From Raffaelea ambrosiae (taxonomy: Eukaryota; Ascomycota; Sordariomycetes; Ophiostomatales; Ophiostomataceae), in contig PCDI01000013.1 in NCBI GenBank assembly GCA_002778195.1, forward strand, positions 837,469-901,468: DNA of 64,000 bases. The letters are read 5' to 3'. Of this stretch, positions 46,800-57,174 are shown piece after piece. The stretch's first letter is position 1; each line of letters opens with the position of its first letter. The position numbers and the translations under genes were made by a program. The notes beneath the pieces are model-generated. The model was not told where the DNA came from. It saw only the letters and a list, made by a program, of their open reading frames with translations, and ran no database searches.

Positions 46800-49659
46800 A
46801 TGGCTCCCGGCAAGCAGTCGACCCTGGGGTACGTCCGGCCGTCACAGACTACGCTGGGGCATGTGCCTTCCTTCCCCTGCCCGAGAACGTTTTCTCTGCT
46901 TTTTGTTCCCATGTACTGACTCTGTGTGTGTGTGTGTGCGCGTCTTCGTTCACTACAGCCAGTTCTTTGGCACCCCAGGCAATCCGCGGCCGGCGCCGCA
47001 GCAGCAGACCAAGCTGTCCTTTGCGACACGCACGGGCGACGGCAGCAGCAGCAAGACGAGCAAGAAGAGAGCGTCTCCGGAGATCAAGGACGAGGACGGC
47101 GGGGAAGAAGAGGAGGGCGTCGACAAGCCCGTCGCCAAGCGCGCCCGCAGGGCGCGCAGGGTCGTGGAAGACGAGGAGGACGACGAGGAGGAGGCGGCGG
47201 CGGAGGTCCCTGTCAAGAAGGAGAAGGGGGATGCGGACATGAAGGAGGCTCCAACGTCGCCCCAATCGCCCAAGCCACCAAAGTCGCCCAAGCAGGCCAA
47301 GTCGCCCAAGCAGGCCAAGTCGCCCAAGCCGGCCAAGTCGCCCAAGCCGGCCAAGTCGCCCAAATCTCCAGGGGCATCGCCCAAGAGCAAAAAGGCGGCT
47401 GCTGCGGCCGACAAGGCCACGGCGGTCAAGAACGAGGACGACGACAACAGCAGCGACAAGGAGGCCTCGGCTGCCGAGCTCAGCTCGTCCGAGGCCGAAG
47501 AAGAGCTCGAGGACGAGGACGAGGAAGACGAGGCGGAGCTTGTGGCACGCAGCAGCAAGAAGGCCAAGAAAGAGGTGGCCGCCAAGGTCCGCAAGACGGT
47601 CCAGACGGTGCTCGCCCAGACCAAGGAGGACGCCTACCCGGACTGGAAGGCCGGCGAGCCCGTGCCCTATGCGGCGCTCTGCCGCACGTTCTCGCTCATC
47701 GAGATGACCACCAAGCGCCTGGTCATCATGGAGTACTGCTCGCTGTTTCTGCGGCAGGTGCTGCGCCTGACGCCCGGGGACCTGCTGCCGACGGTGCTGC
47801 TCATGGTCAACAAGCTGGCGCCCGACTACTCGGGCATCGAGCTCGGCATCGGCGAGTCGCTCATCATGAAGGCCATTGGCGAGACCACCGGCCGCAGCCT
47901 GGCGGTGATCAAGCAGGACCAGAAGGAGATTGGCGACTTGGGCCTGGTGGCGGTCAAGTCGCGCTCGACGCAGCCGACCATGTTCAAGCCGAAGCCCCTG
48001 ACGGTGCCGGGCGTGCACAAGGGCCTCATGGCCATCGCCACGGTGGCCGGCAACGGCGCGCAGCAGCGCAAGGTGGACGGCATCAAGAAGCTGCTGTCGG
48101 CCGCGGACGCGTCCGGGGGCCGCATCGACATCAGCAAGGACAAGGGCGGGCCGAGCGAGGCCAAGTACCTGGTGCGCTTCCTCGAGGGCAAGCTGCGCCT
48201 GGGCCTGGCCGAGAAGACGGTGCTGGTGTCGCTGGCGCAGGCGGTGATCCACCACGAGGCGCAGGCGGCCGGGCGGACGGCGGCGTCGGCGGCCGAGATT
48301 GAGCAGGCCGAGGCGATGCTCAAGACGGTGTACAGCGAGCTGCCGAGCTACGACACGATTGTGCCGGCGATGCTGGCGCACGGCATCCTGCACCTGGCGG
48401 ACCACTGCAAGCTGCGGCCGGGCATCCCGCTCAAGCCGATGCTGGCCAAGCCGACCAAGGCGATCACCGAGGTGCTGGACCGCTTCGAGAACCAGACGTT
48501 TACCTGCGAGTACAAGTACGACGGCGAGCGCGCGCAGATCCACTACGTGGCCCCGTCGGCGCGCGACCCGGCGGAGCGTGACCCGGCGGAGCGCGACCCG
48601 GCGGCAGGGGGGGGCCTGGCGGCCATCTTCTCGCGCAACTCGGAGGACCTGTCGAAAAAGTACCCCGACATCCTGGCCAAGCTGCACACGTGGGTGCGGC
48701 CGGACACGCAGAGCTTTGTGCTGGACTGCGAGACGGTGGCGTGGGACGTGGCGGAGCGCAAGGTGCTGCCGTTCCAGCAGCTGATGACGCGCAAGCGCAA
48801 GGACGTCAAGATTGCAGACGTCAAGGTCAAGGTGTGCGTGTTTGCGTTTGACCTGCTGTACTACAACGGGGCGGCGATTGTGGAGCAGCCGCTGCGGGCG
48901 CGGCGGGCGACGCTGCAGGCGGCGTTTGCGCCGGCGGAGGGCGAGTTTGCGCTGGCGACGCACACGGACGGCCAGGAGCTGGACACGATCCAGGCGTTCC
49001 TGGACGAGAGCGTCAAGGCGGGCTGCGAGGGCCTGATGGTCAAGATGCTCGACGGCGGCGAGAGCGGGTACGAGCCGAGCAAGCGGTCGCGCAACTGGCT
49101 CAAGATCAAAAAGGACTACCTGTCGGGCGTCGGCGACTCGCTCGACCTGGTCGTGCTGGGCGCCTACTACGGCAAGGGCAAGCGCACGTCCGTGTACGGC
49201 GCCTTTCTGCTGGCCTGCTACAACGCCGCCCGCGAGACGTACGAGACCGTGTGCAACATTGGCACCGGCTTCAGCGAGGCCGTCCTGGACGAGCTGCACA
49301 CCGCGCTGCGCGCGACCGTCATCGACCGGCCGAAGCCGTTCTACGCGCACAGCACCGGCGGGCAGCACCAGCCGGACGTGTGGTTCGAGCCGCGCTTCGT
49401 GTGGGAGGTGCGCACCGCCGACCTGACGCTGAGCCCGCGGTACAAGGCCGGGTGCGGCGAGGGGGTCGACGACAGCGGCGCCGGCGCCGCGGGCGAGCCG
49501 CGCGGCATCAGCCTGCGGTTCCCGCGGTTCATCCGCGTGCGGGACGACAAGAAGCCGGACCAGGCGACGACGTCGCGGCAGGTGGCGGAGATGTACCGGA
49601 AGCAGGAGAGCGTGGCCAAGAACAAGGGCCCGTCTGTGGACGACGACTTTGAGTATTAG
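46800..49659 (+). CDS. CDC9: DNA ligase I (ATP-dependent)
   Basis: Joins Okazaki fragments and completes excision repair, using ATP. Exons are 46800-46828 and 46959-49659 (909 residues), with a 130-nt intron between. The N-terminus is MAPGKQSTLGQFFGTP, which contains a canonical PCNA-interacting PIP box, QSTLGQFF, assembled across the intron. A basic and acidic disordered tail follows, with repeated SPKxAK units. The catalytic core shows motif I EYKYDGER (nucleotidylated lysine K529), motif III FVLDCETVAWD, motif IV EGLMVKML and motif V SRNWLKIKKDYL, then the OB-fold domain. ATG 46800 is in a good context (ACCATGG) and begins directly before the PIP box. The length is above yeast Cdc9 (755 residues), mostly from the tail. 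The coding sequence is extremely GC-rich at third positions. The gene converges with the ClC gene. Confidence 0.96.
47275..47390 (+). repeat. 18-nt coding repeat, KSPKxA units in CDC9
   Basis: Tandem copies of an 18-nt unit, AAGTCGCCCAAGCAGGCC, and close variants encode KSPKQA/KSPKPA. About five copies are recognisable in the disordered tail before the ligase core. Confidence 0.9.
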
Positions 49660-50122
49660 GGGGGGGGGGGGGGAAGAAGAGGACGAAGCCCAAGAGCTAT
49701 ATTGTTGGTTGTGTTTGGCATAGGGCTCGATTGTGGGACCCGTTCGGCATGTCTTGTGTGTTTTCTGTATATTTCGTATTGTCGTGGGAACGCATGGGAA
49801 CGATGGCGGTCTTGTTGTTACAAAACGTCTACCACGTGTGATGGGTAGGAAACACACCCGCAAACAAGAGAAACGAACCCCATTTCTCTTCCAACATAGA
49901 CACTCCTTATTATGTATGATGTGGATGGAAACAAGGACAAAGACAACCCGAAAACAAAAGAAAAAAAATCCCATTCTCTGCCAGCATAGACACGCCTGTA
50001 GTATGCATGATGTGGAAACAAGGACATAGACAACCCAAGCCCCTTCAAAGAGCGAGACCAATATCATAATCATACACACAACCCACAACACCGAAACCAC
50101 CAGCCGGGACCATCGACCGCTT
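49660..50122. other. Convergent intergenic region, CDC9 to ClC gene
   Basis: A G tract (49659-49673) starts at the last base of the CDC9 stop codon. The rest is AT-richer and holds the two 3' ends. An imperfect direct repeat of about 60 bases (AAACAAGG/CAAGAGAAACGAACCCCATT versus AAAAAAAATCCCATTC contexts) recurs at about 49860-50030. No coding signal was seen. Confidence 0.5.
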
Positions 50123-53100
50123 TCACAATATCGGCCCGCGCTCAATCTCGGGACTCTCCAGCTCCGAGTGGTCGTCTTCCCGCAGCCGGTCCGTCTCGGC
50201 CAGCCCGACGCCCGCGGTGCCGGCCCCGCGGCCCAGGTGCATCCGGTCGCTCATGTCGTGGCCGCGCCCTTGGCTGCGCCGCCCACCATTCTCGCCGCCG
50301 GCTCCGCGCCTGGCAGCCCGGTGCACAGCGGCATCGTCGGCGTCGTTGTCGTTGTCGTCGTCTTCGGCACTGTTGAGCACGTACCACACGTCCTTCTTGG
50401 TCAGCATGCCCTGCAGGACGCCCCGGTCGGTGAACAGCAGGTACCGCAGGCCGAGCTTCTGGAAGTAGGTCACGACCAGGTGCAGGCTCGACCGCGACGG
50501 CAGGGTCAGCGGCGTCTGGTCCATCCACGGCCGCAGGTCGAGCGTCGTGCGCGGGTCGGCCAGCGGCTGGTGCGCAAAGAAGGCCTCGGTGTCCTCGGGC
50601 GGCAGCGACCGCGGCGGCTGGGTGGCGGCGTGCAGCGTGTACGCGAGCTCGGCGCGCGAGATGTAGCCCAGCAGCAAGGCGTCGCGCGGGTCCGACACCA
50701 CGGGGAAGCCGCGGTAGGGGTGGGCGGCGAGGACGCGCTGCAGGCTGGCGACGGTGTGGCCCGTGGCGGTCAGGACCACCAGGTCCTCGATGCGGGTCAT
50801 GATCTGGGCGGCGGGCACGTCGGGGACGACGGTGTGCGACGGCGGCGACGACGTGGCGGCGGCGGTGGCCGACTGCTGCAGGATCTCCTCGCTGTTGTCG
50901 AGGTAGGGGTACTCCTTGAAATGGATCCAGGCCTCGTAGATGCCGCGGCGCGAAAAGGCGTCGCCTACCCACTTGGACAGCATCACGGCTACCATGATGG
51001 GCAGCACGTAGGTCAGCGCGCCGGTCAGCTCAAAGACGATGACCACAATGGACACGGTGACGCGCGTGACGCCGGCGAGGGCGGCGGCGGCGCCGACAAT
51101 GGCGTAGGTGCCCGGGGTGACGCAGGGCCGGTCCGGCTCGCAGCTCTGGAACATGACAAAGCCGGGGTGGTTGTGCTGCCAGATCTCCATGACGATGCCG
51201 ACGGCGCGGCCGACGAGGGCGCCAATGGCCATGGACGGCAGGATGATGCCGGCGGGGAGCTGCAGGCCAAAGGTGATGGCGGCCAAGAAGAAGCCCAGGA
51301 CGGCGGCAAAGACGAGCAGGACAATGGTGCCGGCGGTGGCGGCGCCGGTCTTACAGAGGCCGAACTGGTCGTCGAGCAGCTGGGAGCACTCGGAGAAGAG
51401 GTTGGAGACGAGCTCGGAGGACTGGGCGCGCATGTAGAGGTTGGGGTAGTTGACGACGGCGGTGAGCAGGGCGACGAGGCCGACCTGGACGACGGGGTTG
51501 GGCAGCCAGGTGGAGGACTTGCGCCACCGGGCGACGCACATGTTGGCTTTGATGAAGAGGCCGCCGTAGATTCCCTGGGACGTTGTTAGGAGCGAGAAAG
51601 AAAGGAGAAAGGAAAGCGAGCGAAGCGAGGAAAGAGAAAACGAGCGAAGCGAGGAAAGAAAAGAAAGAATCAAACGAGCGAAGCGAGGAAAGAAAAGAAA
51701 GAATCAAACGAGCGAAGCGAGGAAAGAAAGAATCAAACGAGCGAAGCGAGGAAAGAAAAGAAAGAATCAAACGAGCGAAGCGAGGAAAGAAAAAGAAAAC
51801 GAGCGAAGCGAGGAAAGAAAAAGAAAAACCTACCCCGAGGATGCCCAGCAGCACAAAAGGCACAATTTCAAAGGCGTGCCACCCCGTGGTGTAGGTCACC
51901 TGGTAGAGCACGAGCTTGCCCGAGCGGAACGGGTCGAGCACCTGCAGCACAAAGGCGGCCGTCATGGCACACACAAAGCTCTGCCACATGGTCTTGTCGG
52001 GGAAGTAGTAGGACAGCGTCTCGAGGCTGAACAGGACGCCGCCGATCGGGGAGCCAAAGGCCACCGAGATGCCCGAGGCCGAGGCCGCCGAGAGGACCTC
52101 GCGTTTGCGGGCTGTTGGCCGCGTGTCAGCATGGCGCGGTGGTCCCGGAGCAGGAGCAGACAGAAGCAGGGGCGGGAGGCCCTCCAAAAGGGGAAAAAAA
52201 GGAAACACGCACCCTCGTTGTTGTGGATGTTGGGAAACAGCTTGATGAACAGGTTCGCACAGCAGCAGGCGACGTGCACCAGCGGGCCCTCCTTGCCGAG
52301 CCACATGCCCGAGGCCACGGCGAGACACTGCACCGGGGAGTCAGCAGAGTCAGCAGCGCCCTGGTCACCACCACCACCACCCGCCACAACTTACCAGCCC
52401 CAGGGACTTGGTCACCAGCGTCCACGCCCCCAGAAACCGCCGGATCACAAACCCGCCCAGCACCGTCTTGATCTCGGGGATGCCGCTGTGTCGCGCATAC
52501 AGCGCGTACTCGCGGACCAGCAGCGCCGCCGCCAGCGCAAAGGCCACCGACAGCGCCACGAAAAACACGTATTCCACGATCCACTTGCCCACCGCCGCCG
52601 CCGACGACCGCGGCGGCGCCGGCCCCCCCCCGGGGCCGATGCCCAGCGCCTGCGCCCACGGCCGCCACCCGTCGCACAGCGCGCCCTCGTCGTAGCCGTA
52701 GCAGCAGAACTGCCGGTTCAGGTAGAACGCGCCGCCGCCCTGGCCGCCCGTCGCGCAGTACCCGGCCTTGAGGTCGCCCAGCCAGTCCGAGGCCACGTCG
52801 ATCGCCGCCGCCAGCCCGCCCGCCGCCAGCCCCGTCAGCACGAGCACCACCCACACCTGCCCCGCGTCCAGCAGCCGCCGCACCGTCCCCACCAGGCTGC
52901 CGCTGCTGCCCACCAGCAGCGCGCGCTGCCGCTGCCGCTCCTGCGCGTACTCGTAGATCCAGTCGATGGCCGTCAGGTCCTCGTACGCCACGCGCCGGCC
53001 GGGGCCCTCGGCCGCATACCAGTCGACGGCCATGCCGCCGACGGGCGGGCCGCCGACGGCCGTCTTGGCCGAGGGCGTGGACGTCGAGGTCGTCGCCGCC

Positions 53101-53477
53101 GCCGCCGCCGCCGCCGCCGTGCGTGCTGTGTCGAGACGGATGCTCGTGCCGTGGAGGGTCCCTGCATCCGCCCGTCTCACTCCCTGTCTTCCTCCACCAG
53201 ACACTCCCGTCCGTCCTCCATGGCCAGCGGGGCCCCGGTCGCCCCCCTCTCCGTCTCCGCGGTCATCGCCGACGCCGAGCAGATCGATCTGGTCGACGCT
53301 CGACGAGCTCGGGCTGTCGTGGTAGGAGGACGCCGGCGCGCGCGACGACGACGACGGCGACGCTTCGAACGTGTCGAGAAAAGTGTTGCTCGTATTGCTG
53401 CGGCTGCTGCTGTTGTTGTTGTTGTTGCTGTTGTTGTTGTTGTTGCTGCTGCCGCTTCTGCTGTTGCTGCTATTCAT
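50123..53477 (-). CDS. ClC-family chloride transporter with CBS domains
   Basis: Intracellular chloride/proton transporter of the ClC-3/4/5 and yeast Gef1 group, acting in acidification of endosomes, Golgi or vacuole. Minus-strand exons are 53477-52395, 52327-52213, 52111-51834 and 51574-50123 (975 residues). Introns are 67, 101 and 259 nt, and all joins keep frame. The first 140 residues are disordered, with Asn and Ser runs and polyalanine. Signatures are HSGIPE (residues 330-335; Ser fits chloride selectivity), GKEGPLVH with gating glutamate E374, GGVLFSLET (E430, T431), PAGIILPSMAIGALVGR, and GIYEAW with the central tyrosine. Two CBS domains follow. T431 is at the position of the internal proton glutamate, which is unusual (see findings). 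The gene diverges from the neurochondrin gene. Confidence 0.94.
51597..51833 (-). repeat. Intronic minisatellite, seven copies
   Basis: The third intron of the ClC gene is almost entirely a tandem array. On the + strand each copy starts CGAGCGAAGCGAGGAAAG, followed by a variable GA-rich spacer (AAAAGAAAGAATCAAA in the commonest form). The full unit is 34 bp, with copies of 28-34 bp. There are seven copies of the core. The array sits between the splice donor and the branch site. Confidence 0.95.
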
Positions 53478-53896
53478 TCTGTCCGCTGCTGCTGCGCTCG
53501 CTCGCGGCTCCTCACGGCTGCTGCTGCTTGCTGGAGGTTCGTGAGAAGGAGGAGGGATCCGCCAATTACGCCTTACGTGATAGCGCGCCCAGCCAAATAG
53601 CGTAATGATGGTGGAACCTCGTGTCCAGAAACGCTACTGCCTGGCCAGGAACCCCCTGTAGAGGGATGCTACCCCTGTAAGAGGATTTCACGTGCTCGTA
53701 AACGGCGTAGCACATGTATGCATCAAACCGATCTATCATCCAGCGTGCAATTCAACGTCCATCGTCGTGTAAAAAATAAAAATTTACAACTTCTTGATGT
53801 CAAGACACAACCTGTGGTTTTTTTTTTCTAATAAAGAAAAAAATAGGCGAATACAGTACCGAGGATGTACATTTGAAGCGGTTGCTTACAAAGAAA
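53478..53896. promoter_or_regulatory. Divergent promoter, ClC and neurochondrin genes
   Basis: About 420 bases separate the two start codons, so regulatory elements must be shared or interleaved. The part next to the ClC start contains CTG/CTT trinucleotide repeats. The part next to the other gene is AT-rich around 53765-53850. I cannot assign specific factor sites. Confidence 0.6.
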
Positions 53897-56401
53897 ATGG
53901 CCCCTCCACCAGAGGTCCAGCCTGGTGGTGACACCGTCACGACGACAGACGTCGACCCAAATGCGGCTTCAGACGAGACCCCGCCACACGACGAGACCGC
54001 AGAAACAGAAAAAGACCATTGCCCAGAAGCGGCCACGGTGGCCAGAATCGAGCAGCTTCTGCGCGTCAAGGATGACACCTCCCGGTTTGTGGCGCTGGCC
54101 CTGCTCAAGGCCATGCTCGACAACCACGCACCCGATGGCGCAGAGGCAGCAGCAGCAGAAACAGAAGCAACAGAATCCCGGCAGCTGCACAGCCAGGGAT
54201 CATCGCCCCGGCCCCTGCCGCTCGCCGCTGTGGTCCGCCTGTGGGAGGCCCTGCCGGTCAAGTTTCTGGACCGCCTGCTGCGGGCCGGACGACCACCACC
54301 AGCAGCCGCAGCCGCGGCCAAGAAGACCGGCCAGGCCGATGCGGCCCACATGCGCGACCTGGCCGTCGCCGTCCTGCACACGTTCGCGGTCCGGCTGCTG
54401 CCAGACGACCGCAAGGGCGACCCGCGGCTGGTCCGCCGGATCCCGCTGCTGGTCGCGTCGCTGCTGAGCAGCGGCTCCTCGCGTCCGTCCCCCTCCCCGG
54501 CGGCATCCTCGTATGCACCCTCCACCACCACCACCACCACCAAAGAGACACAAGACACCACGACCCTCACGCTGCAAACGCTGGCCACGCTGGTCAGCCG
54601 GCCCGCGGGTGCGGCAGTGCTCAACGGCTTGGAGGCCGAGAGTCTCAGCCCGCTGACCGAGCTGGCGCCGGCCCAGCCCCTGGTCCTGGACATCCTTCTG
54701 CGGTCGTGGCTGTACGGGCTCCTGGGAGGGAGCGACGACAGCGACAAAGACGCCACGGCCTCTGCACGGCAGACGGCCGTCGCCTCCATGGACGCGGCTC
54801 TGCCGTCCCTGGTGGCCTCCTTCCGGGGCACCGACGGCGTGACCCTGCTGGACTTTCTCGCCAAGCTGCTGCGCAGCGCCCGTGCCTTGTCCGAGCAGCA
54901 GCAGCCGCAGCAGCAGCCGCCGCAACAGTGGCTTCCGCAGCCCAATCCGGCGTGGCTCCAACCCGTCGTCAACATCATCCGGCACCTCACCACCCGCCGG
55001 CCCACCGCCGCCGCGCGCGCCGCCTCCACCCAGGCCGCCGCCGCCCTCCTCCGCGCCTACCCCGAAGCGGTGCCCGGTCTCTTGTTTGCCGACAGCAAGA
55101 CGAGCAGCGGCAACAAAAACGACGACGACGACGACGACGACAAGAAGCCGTTTGCCTACCTCTTCCTCAGCCTTCTCCTGGTCGACATGCGCGCTTCCCT
55201 CCCGGGCCTCCTGGCCCAGCTCAACACCCCCCAGTACGAGCCCACGGCCTCCCGTCTCGCCGCGGCGTACGATGTTCTCTCGGCCTTCATCGGCTACCTG
55301 GTACGGAGTCTCGACGAGGACGATGGCGAGTCTTCGTCGTTGTCGTCGTCGCCGCCCCCTACTGTTCTGCCCCCCGACAGCCTCCTCCGCCTGCGCACGG
55401 CCATCGCCGAGTCGTTGTCCGCCACGGCGGAGCACCTGCGAGACCGCTGGGACGCGGCCGTGGCCGGCGCCCAGGGGCTGCACCCGGATGCGCGGCCGGG
55501 GGCCGCATCGGATCTCGCCGCCGCCGGCGGGGCCGCCGGCCGGCCGCTGACCTGGGACGCCGTGCAGGCGGACCGTGTGGTGACGCGCGACGCGTTTGTG
55601 CTGGCGGCCATGCGGGCGCTGGCGCTGTGGCTGCGGGAGGACGACAATCCGGCGCTGCGGCGGGAGGCGGCGGGGTTGGGGGACATGATGGTGGATTGGT
55701 ACCGGGCGAGCGCGACCGGCGGGAGGACCCCACCCGGAGGAGGGGGGACGGACGATGTCCGCCCGGCTGTCTTGGTCGCGCTGGAAGGCCTGACGGCCCA
55801 CGCGGACGGCGGCGACGGCGACGGCGACGCGGATCGGATGGCCGACCATGACGACCACGACCACACGTCGTCGTCCATTGTGGACGAGCTCCTGGGCCAC
55901 GGGATGTGGGCCGTCCTGACAGCCGACATGGAGGGGATTCTCCGACAAGGGCGGACCGGGTCGCATGACGCTGACGCTGACGCCGCCCGTGGCATCGAGA
56001 TCGTCCGCGTGCTGCTGCCCATTGTCGAGCGCGCCCGGCCCGGCACGCCGGAGACGTGGATGGACGTGGTGACACACGTGGCCGCCTGGGCGGGCCCGGA
56101 TGATGTGTCTGGGGGCCATGCCGACGTCCTCCTCGTCTACGAGTTCCAGGTGGCGGTCCTGCAGCTGGTGACGGCCCTGGTGGCCAACGCCCACCCGGCG
56201 GTGGTGCGGCGGTATACGCACTCGCTGGGCGCCGTCATCGGCCTGGCTCGACAGCTGCGGCAGCGGCTGACAGGCGGGTCCTCGGCATCATCACCGTCAT
56301 TGTTATCAGTATCGCCAACAGCAGCAACGGCGGCCGCACGGCTGGGCTTGGTAGAGTCCCTGGATGACGTGTTGGCAACGCTGGAGGCTCTGAGGCCATG
56401 A
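53897..56401 (+). CDS. Neurochondrin-family protein
   Basis: Single-exon gene of 834 residues, all-helical and probably an armadillo-like scaffold. The N-terminal block, IEQLLRVKDDTSRFVALALL, then PVKFLDRLLRA and DLAVAVLHTFAVRLLP, matches the neurochondrin family (Pfam neurochondrin). Repeated Leu-rich helical segments continue to the end. Runs of Ala, Gln, Thr and Asp lie in the linkers. Animal neurochondrin is a cytosolic protein studied in neurons; the fungal role is unknown to me. ATG 53897 is the first in-frame ATG and has an AAA-rich context. No signal peptide or catalytic motif is visible. The confidence reflects family recognition by a few motifs only. Confidence 0.8.
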   Translation: MAPPPEVQPGGDTVTTTDVDPNAASDETPPHDETAETEKDHCPEAATVARIEQLLRVKDDTSRFVALALLKAMLDNHAPDGAEAAAAETEATESRQLHSQGSSPRPLPLAAVVRLWEALPVKFLDRLLRAGRPPPAAAAAAKKTGQADAAHMRDLAVAVLHTFAVRLLPDDRKGDPRLVRRIPLLVASLLSSGSSRPSPSPAASSYAPSTTTTTTKETQDTTTLTLQTLATLVSRPAGAAVLNGLEAESLSPLTELAPAQPLVLDILLRSWLYGLLGGSDDSDKDATASARQTAVASMDAALPSLVASFRGTDGVTLLDFLAKLLRSARALSEQQQPQQQPPQQWLPQPNPAWLQPVVNIIRHLTTRRPTAAARAASTQAAAALLRAYPEAVPGLLFADSKTSSGNKNDDDDDDDKKPFAYLFLSLLLVDMRASLPGLLAQLNTPQYEPTASRLAAAYDVLSAFIGYLVRSLDEDDGESSSLSSSPPPTVLPPDSLLRLRTAIAESLSATAEHLRDRWDAAVAGAQGLHPDARPGAASDLAAAGGAAGRPLTWDAVQADRVVTRDAFVLAAMRALALWLREDDNPALRREAAGLGDMMVDWYRASATGGRTPPGGGGTDDVRPAVLVALEGLTAHADGGDGDGDADRMADHDDHDHTSSSIVDELLGHGMWAVLTADMEGILRQGRTGSHDADADAARGIEIVRVLLPIVERARPGTPETWMDVVTHVAAWAGPDDVSGGHADVLLVYEFQVAVLQLVTALVANAHPAVVRRYTHSLGAVIGLARQLRQRLTGGSSASSPSLLSVSPTAATAAARLGLVESLDDVLATLEALRP

Positions 56402-57174
56402 TACTGAGTCCCACGAAAACAGAACGCCGAGGCCATAGAATTGCAAACCACTATTATACCAGATACCCAATACCACGCGCATTTCACACACATGTCACAC
56501 AATTCACGAATCAATCAGACAAAGTGTTTGAAAACTTGACAAATTTCCTATCCGTTACCCACACTCCAGAGTTTCGACATACAAAAATGTGTGTGTGATG
56601 CTTGCAGCTGGCCCCAATTCCCGAACCATCCTCCCTTCTCCCTTCTCCATACTCCCTCCCTCCACCCGAATGGCTTTGCTTTGTTTCGAGGCGGCCCAAT
56701 TGCCCGCCATGCAGAAAAAGAAATCTCGTCGGTGTATTTCTTGCTTTTGATAGCCATCCGCCGCCAACAAATGTCCGCCCATCTTCCAGGGCTTTCCAAA
56801 TGGCGACAATATACGGGTAGGGAGATACGTACACTGATAAATGTATAGCTCATCCCTTCCCTTCCTCCTCTCTCTCGAGACTCTGGTGTCCTCCTCTTGT
56901 AAGATTGTGCCGTCTTTGGCATAAAATAGTATCATACAGGAAGCAAGAAATTATGGGATTCGGTGGGGAATATAAAAAAATCAAAACATGAAAAAGCCAG
57001 CGACCCAAAACAAATTCAAAAAAAAAAAATCAAGTAAACAAAAAATGGACGTGCAAAAACCAGAAGCAGAACAAAGAAAAAAAAATGAAAGTGAAGATAG
57101 ATATACCAATGAGAAATTACAACAGTTAATCAATTTATGTTGCCAATTCAGGCGCTCAGTTGCGTCTCCTCCTC
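56402..57174. other. Convergent intergenic region
   Basis: About 770 bases hold the facing 3' ends of the neurochondrin and RRM genes. The part next to the RRM gene is A-rich on the + strand (56980-57110). No coding signal was seen. Confidence 0.6.

Noticed and set aside
46849..50145. 1098-codon open frame antisense to DNA ligase I
   Set aside because: Same cause: strong GC3 bias removes stops on the opposite strand. The composition is Arg/Leu/His-rich and no domain is visible.
51575..51833. Repeat array read as a hydrophobic repeat protein
   Set aside because: The frame through the array comes from an intron with good splice sites, and reading on leads out of frame in the next exon.
51876..53600. 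574-codon open frame antisense to the ClC gene
   Set aside because: It overlaps three ClC exons with clear ion-transporter motifs on the other strand and is itself Arg/His-rich without any domain.
54200..56221. 673-codon open frame antisense to the neurochondrin gene
   Set aside because: The sense frame has family motifs and helical Leu periodicity; the antisense frame is a compositional artefact.
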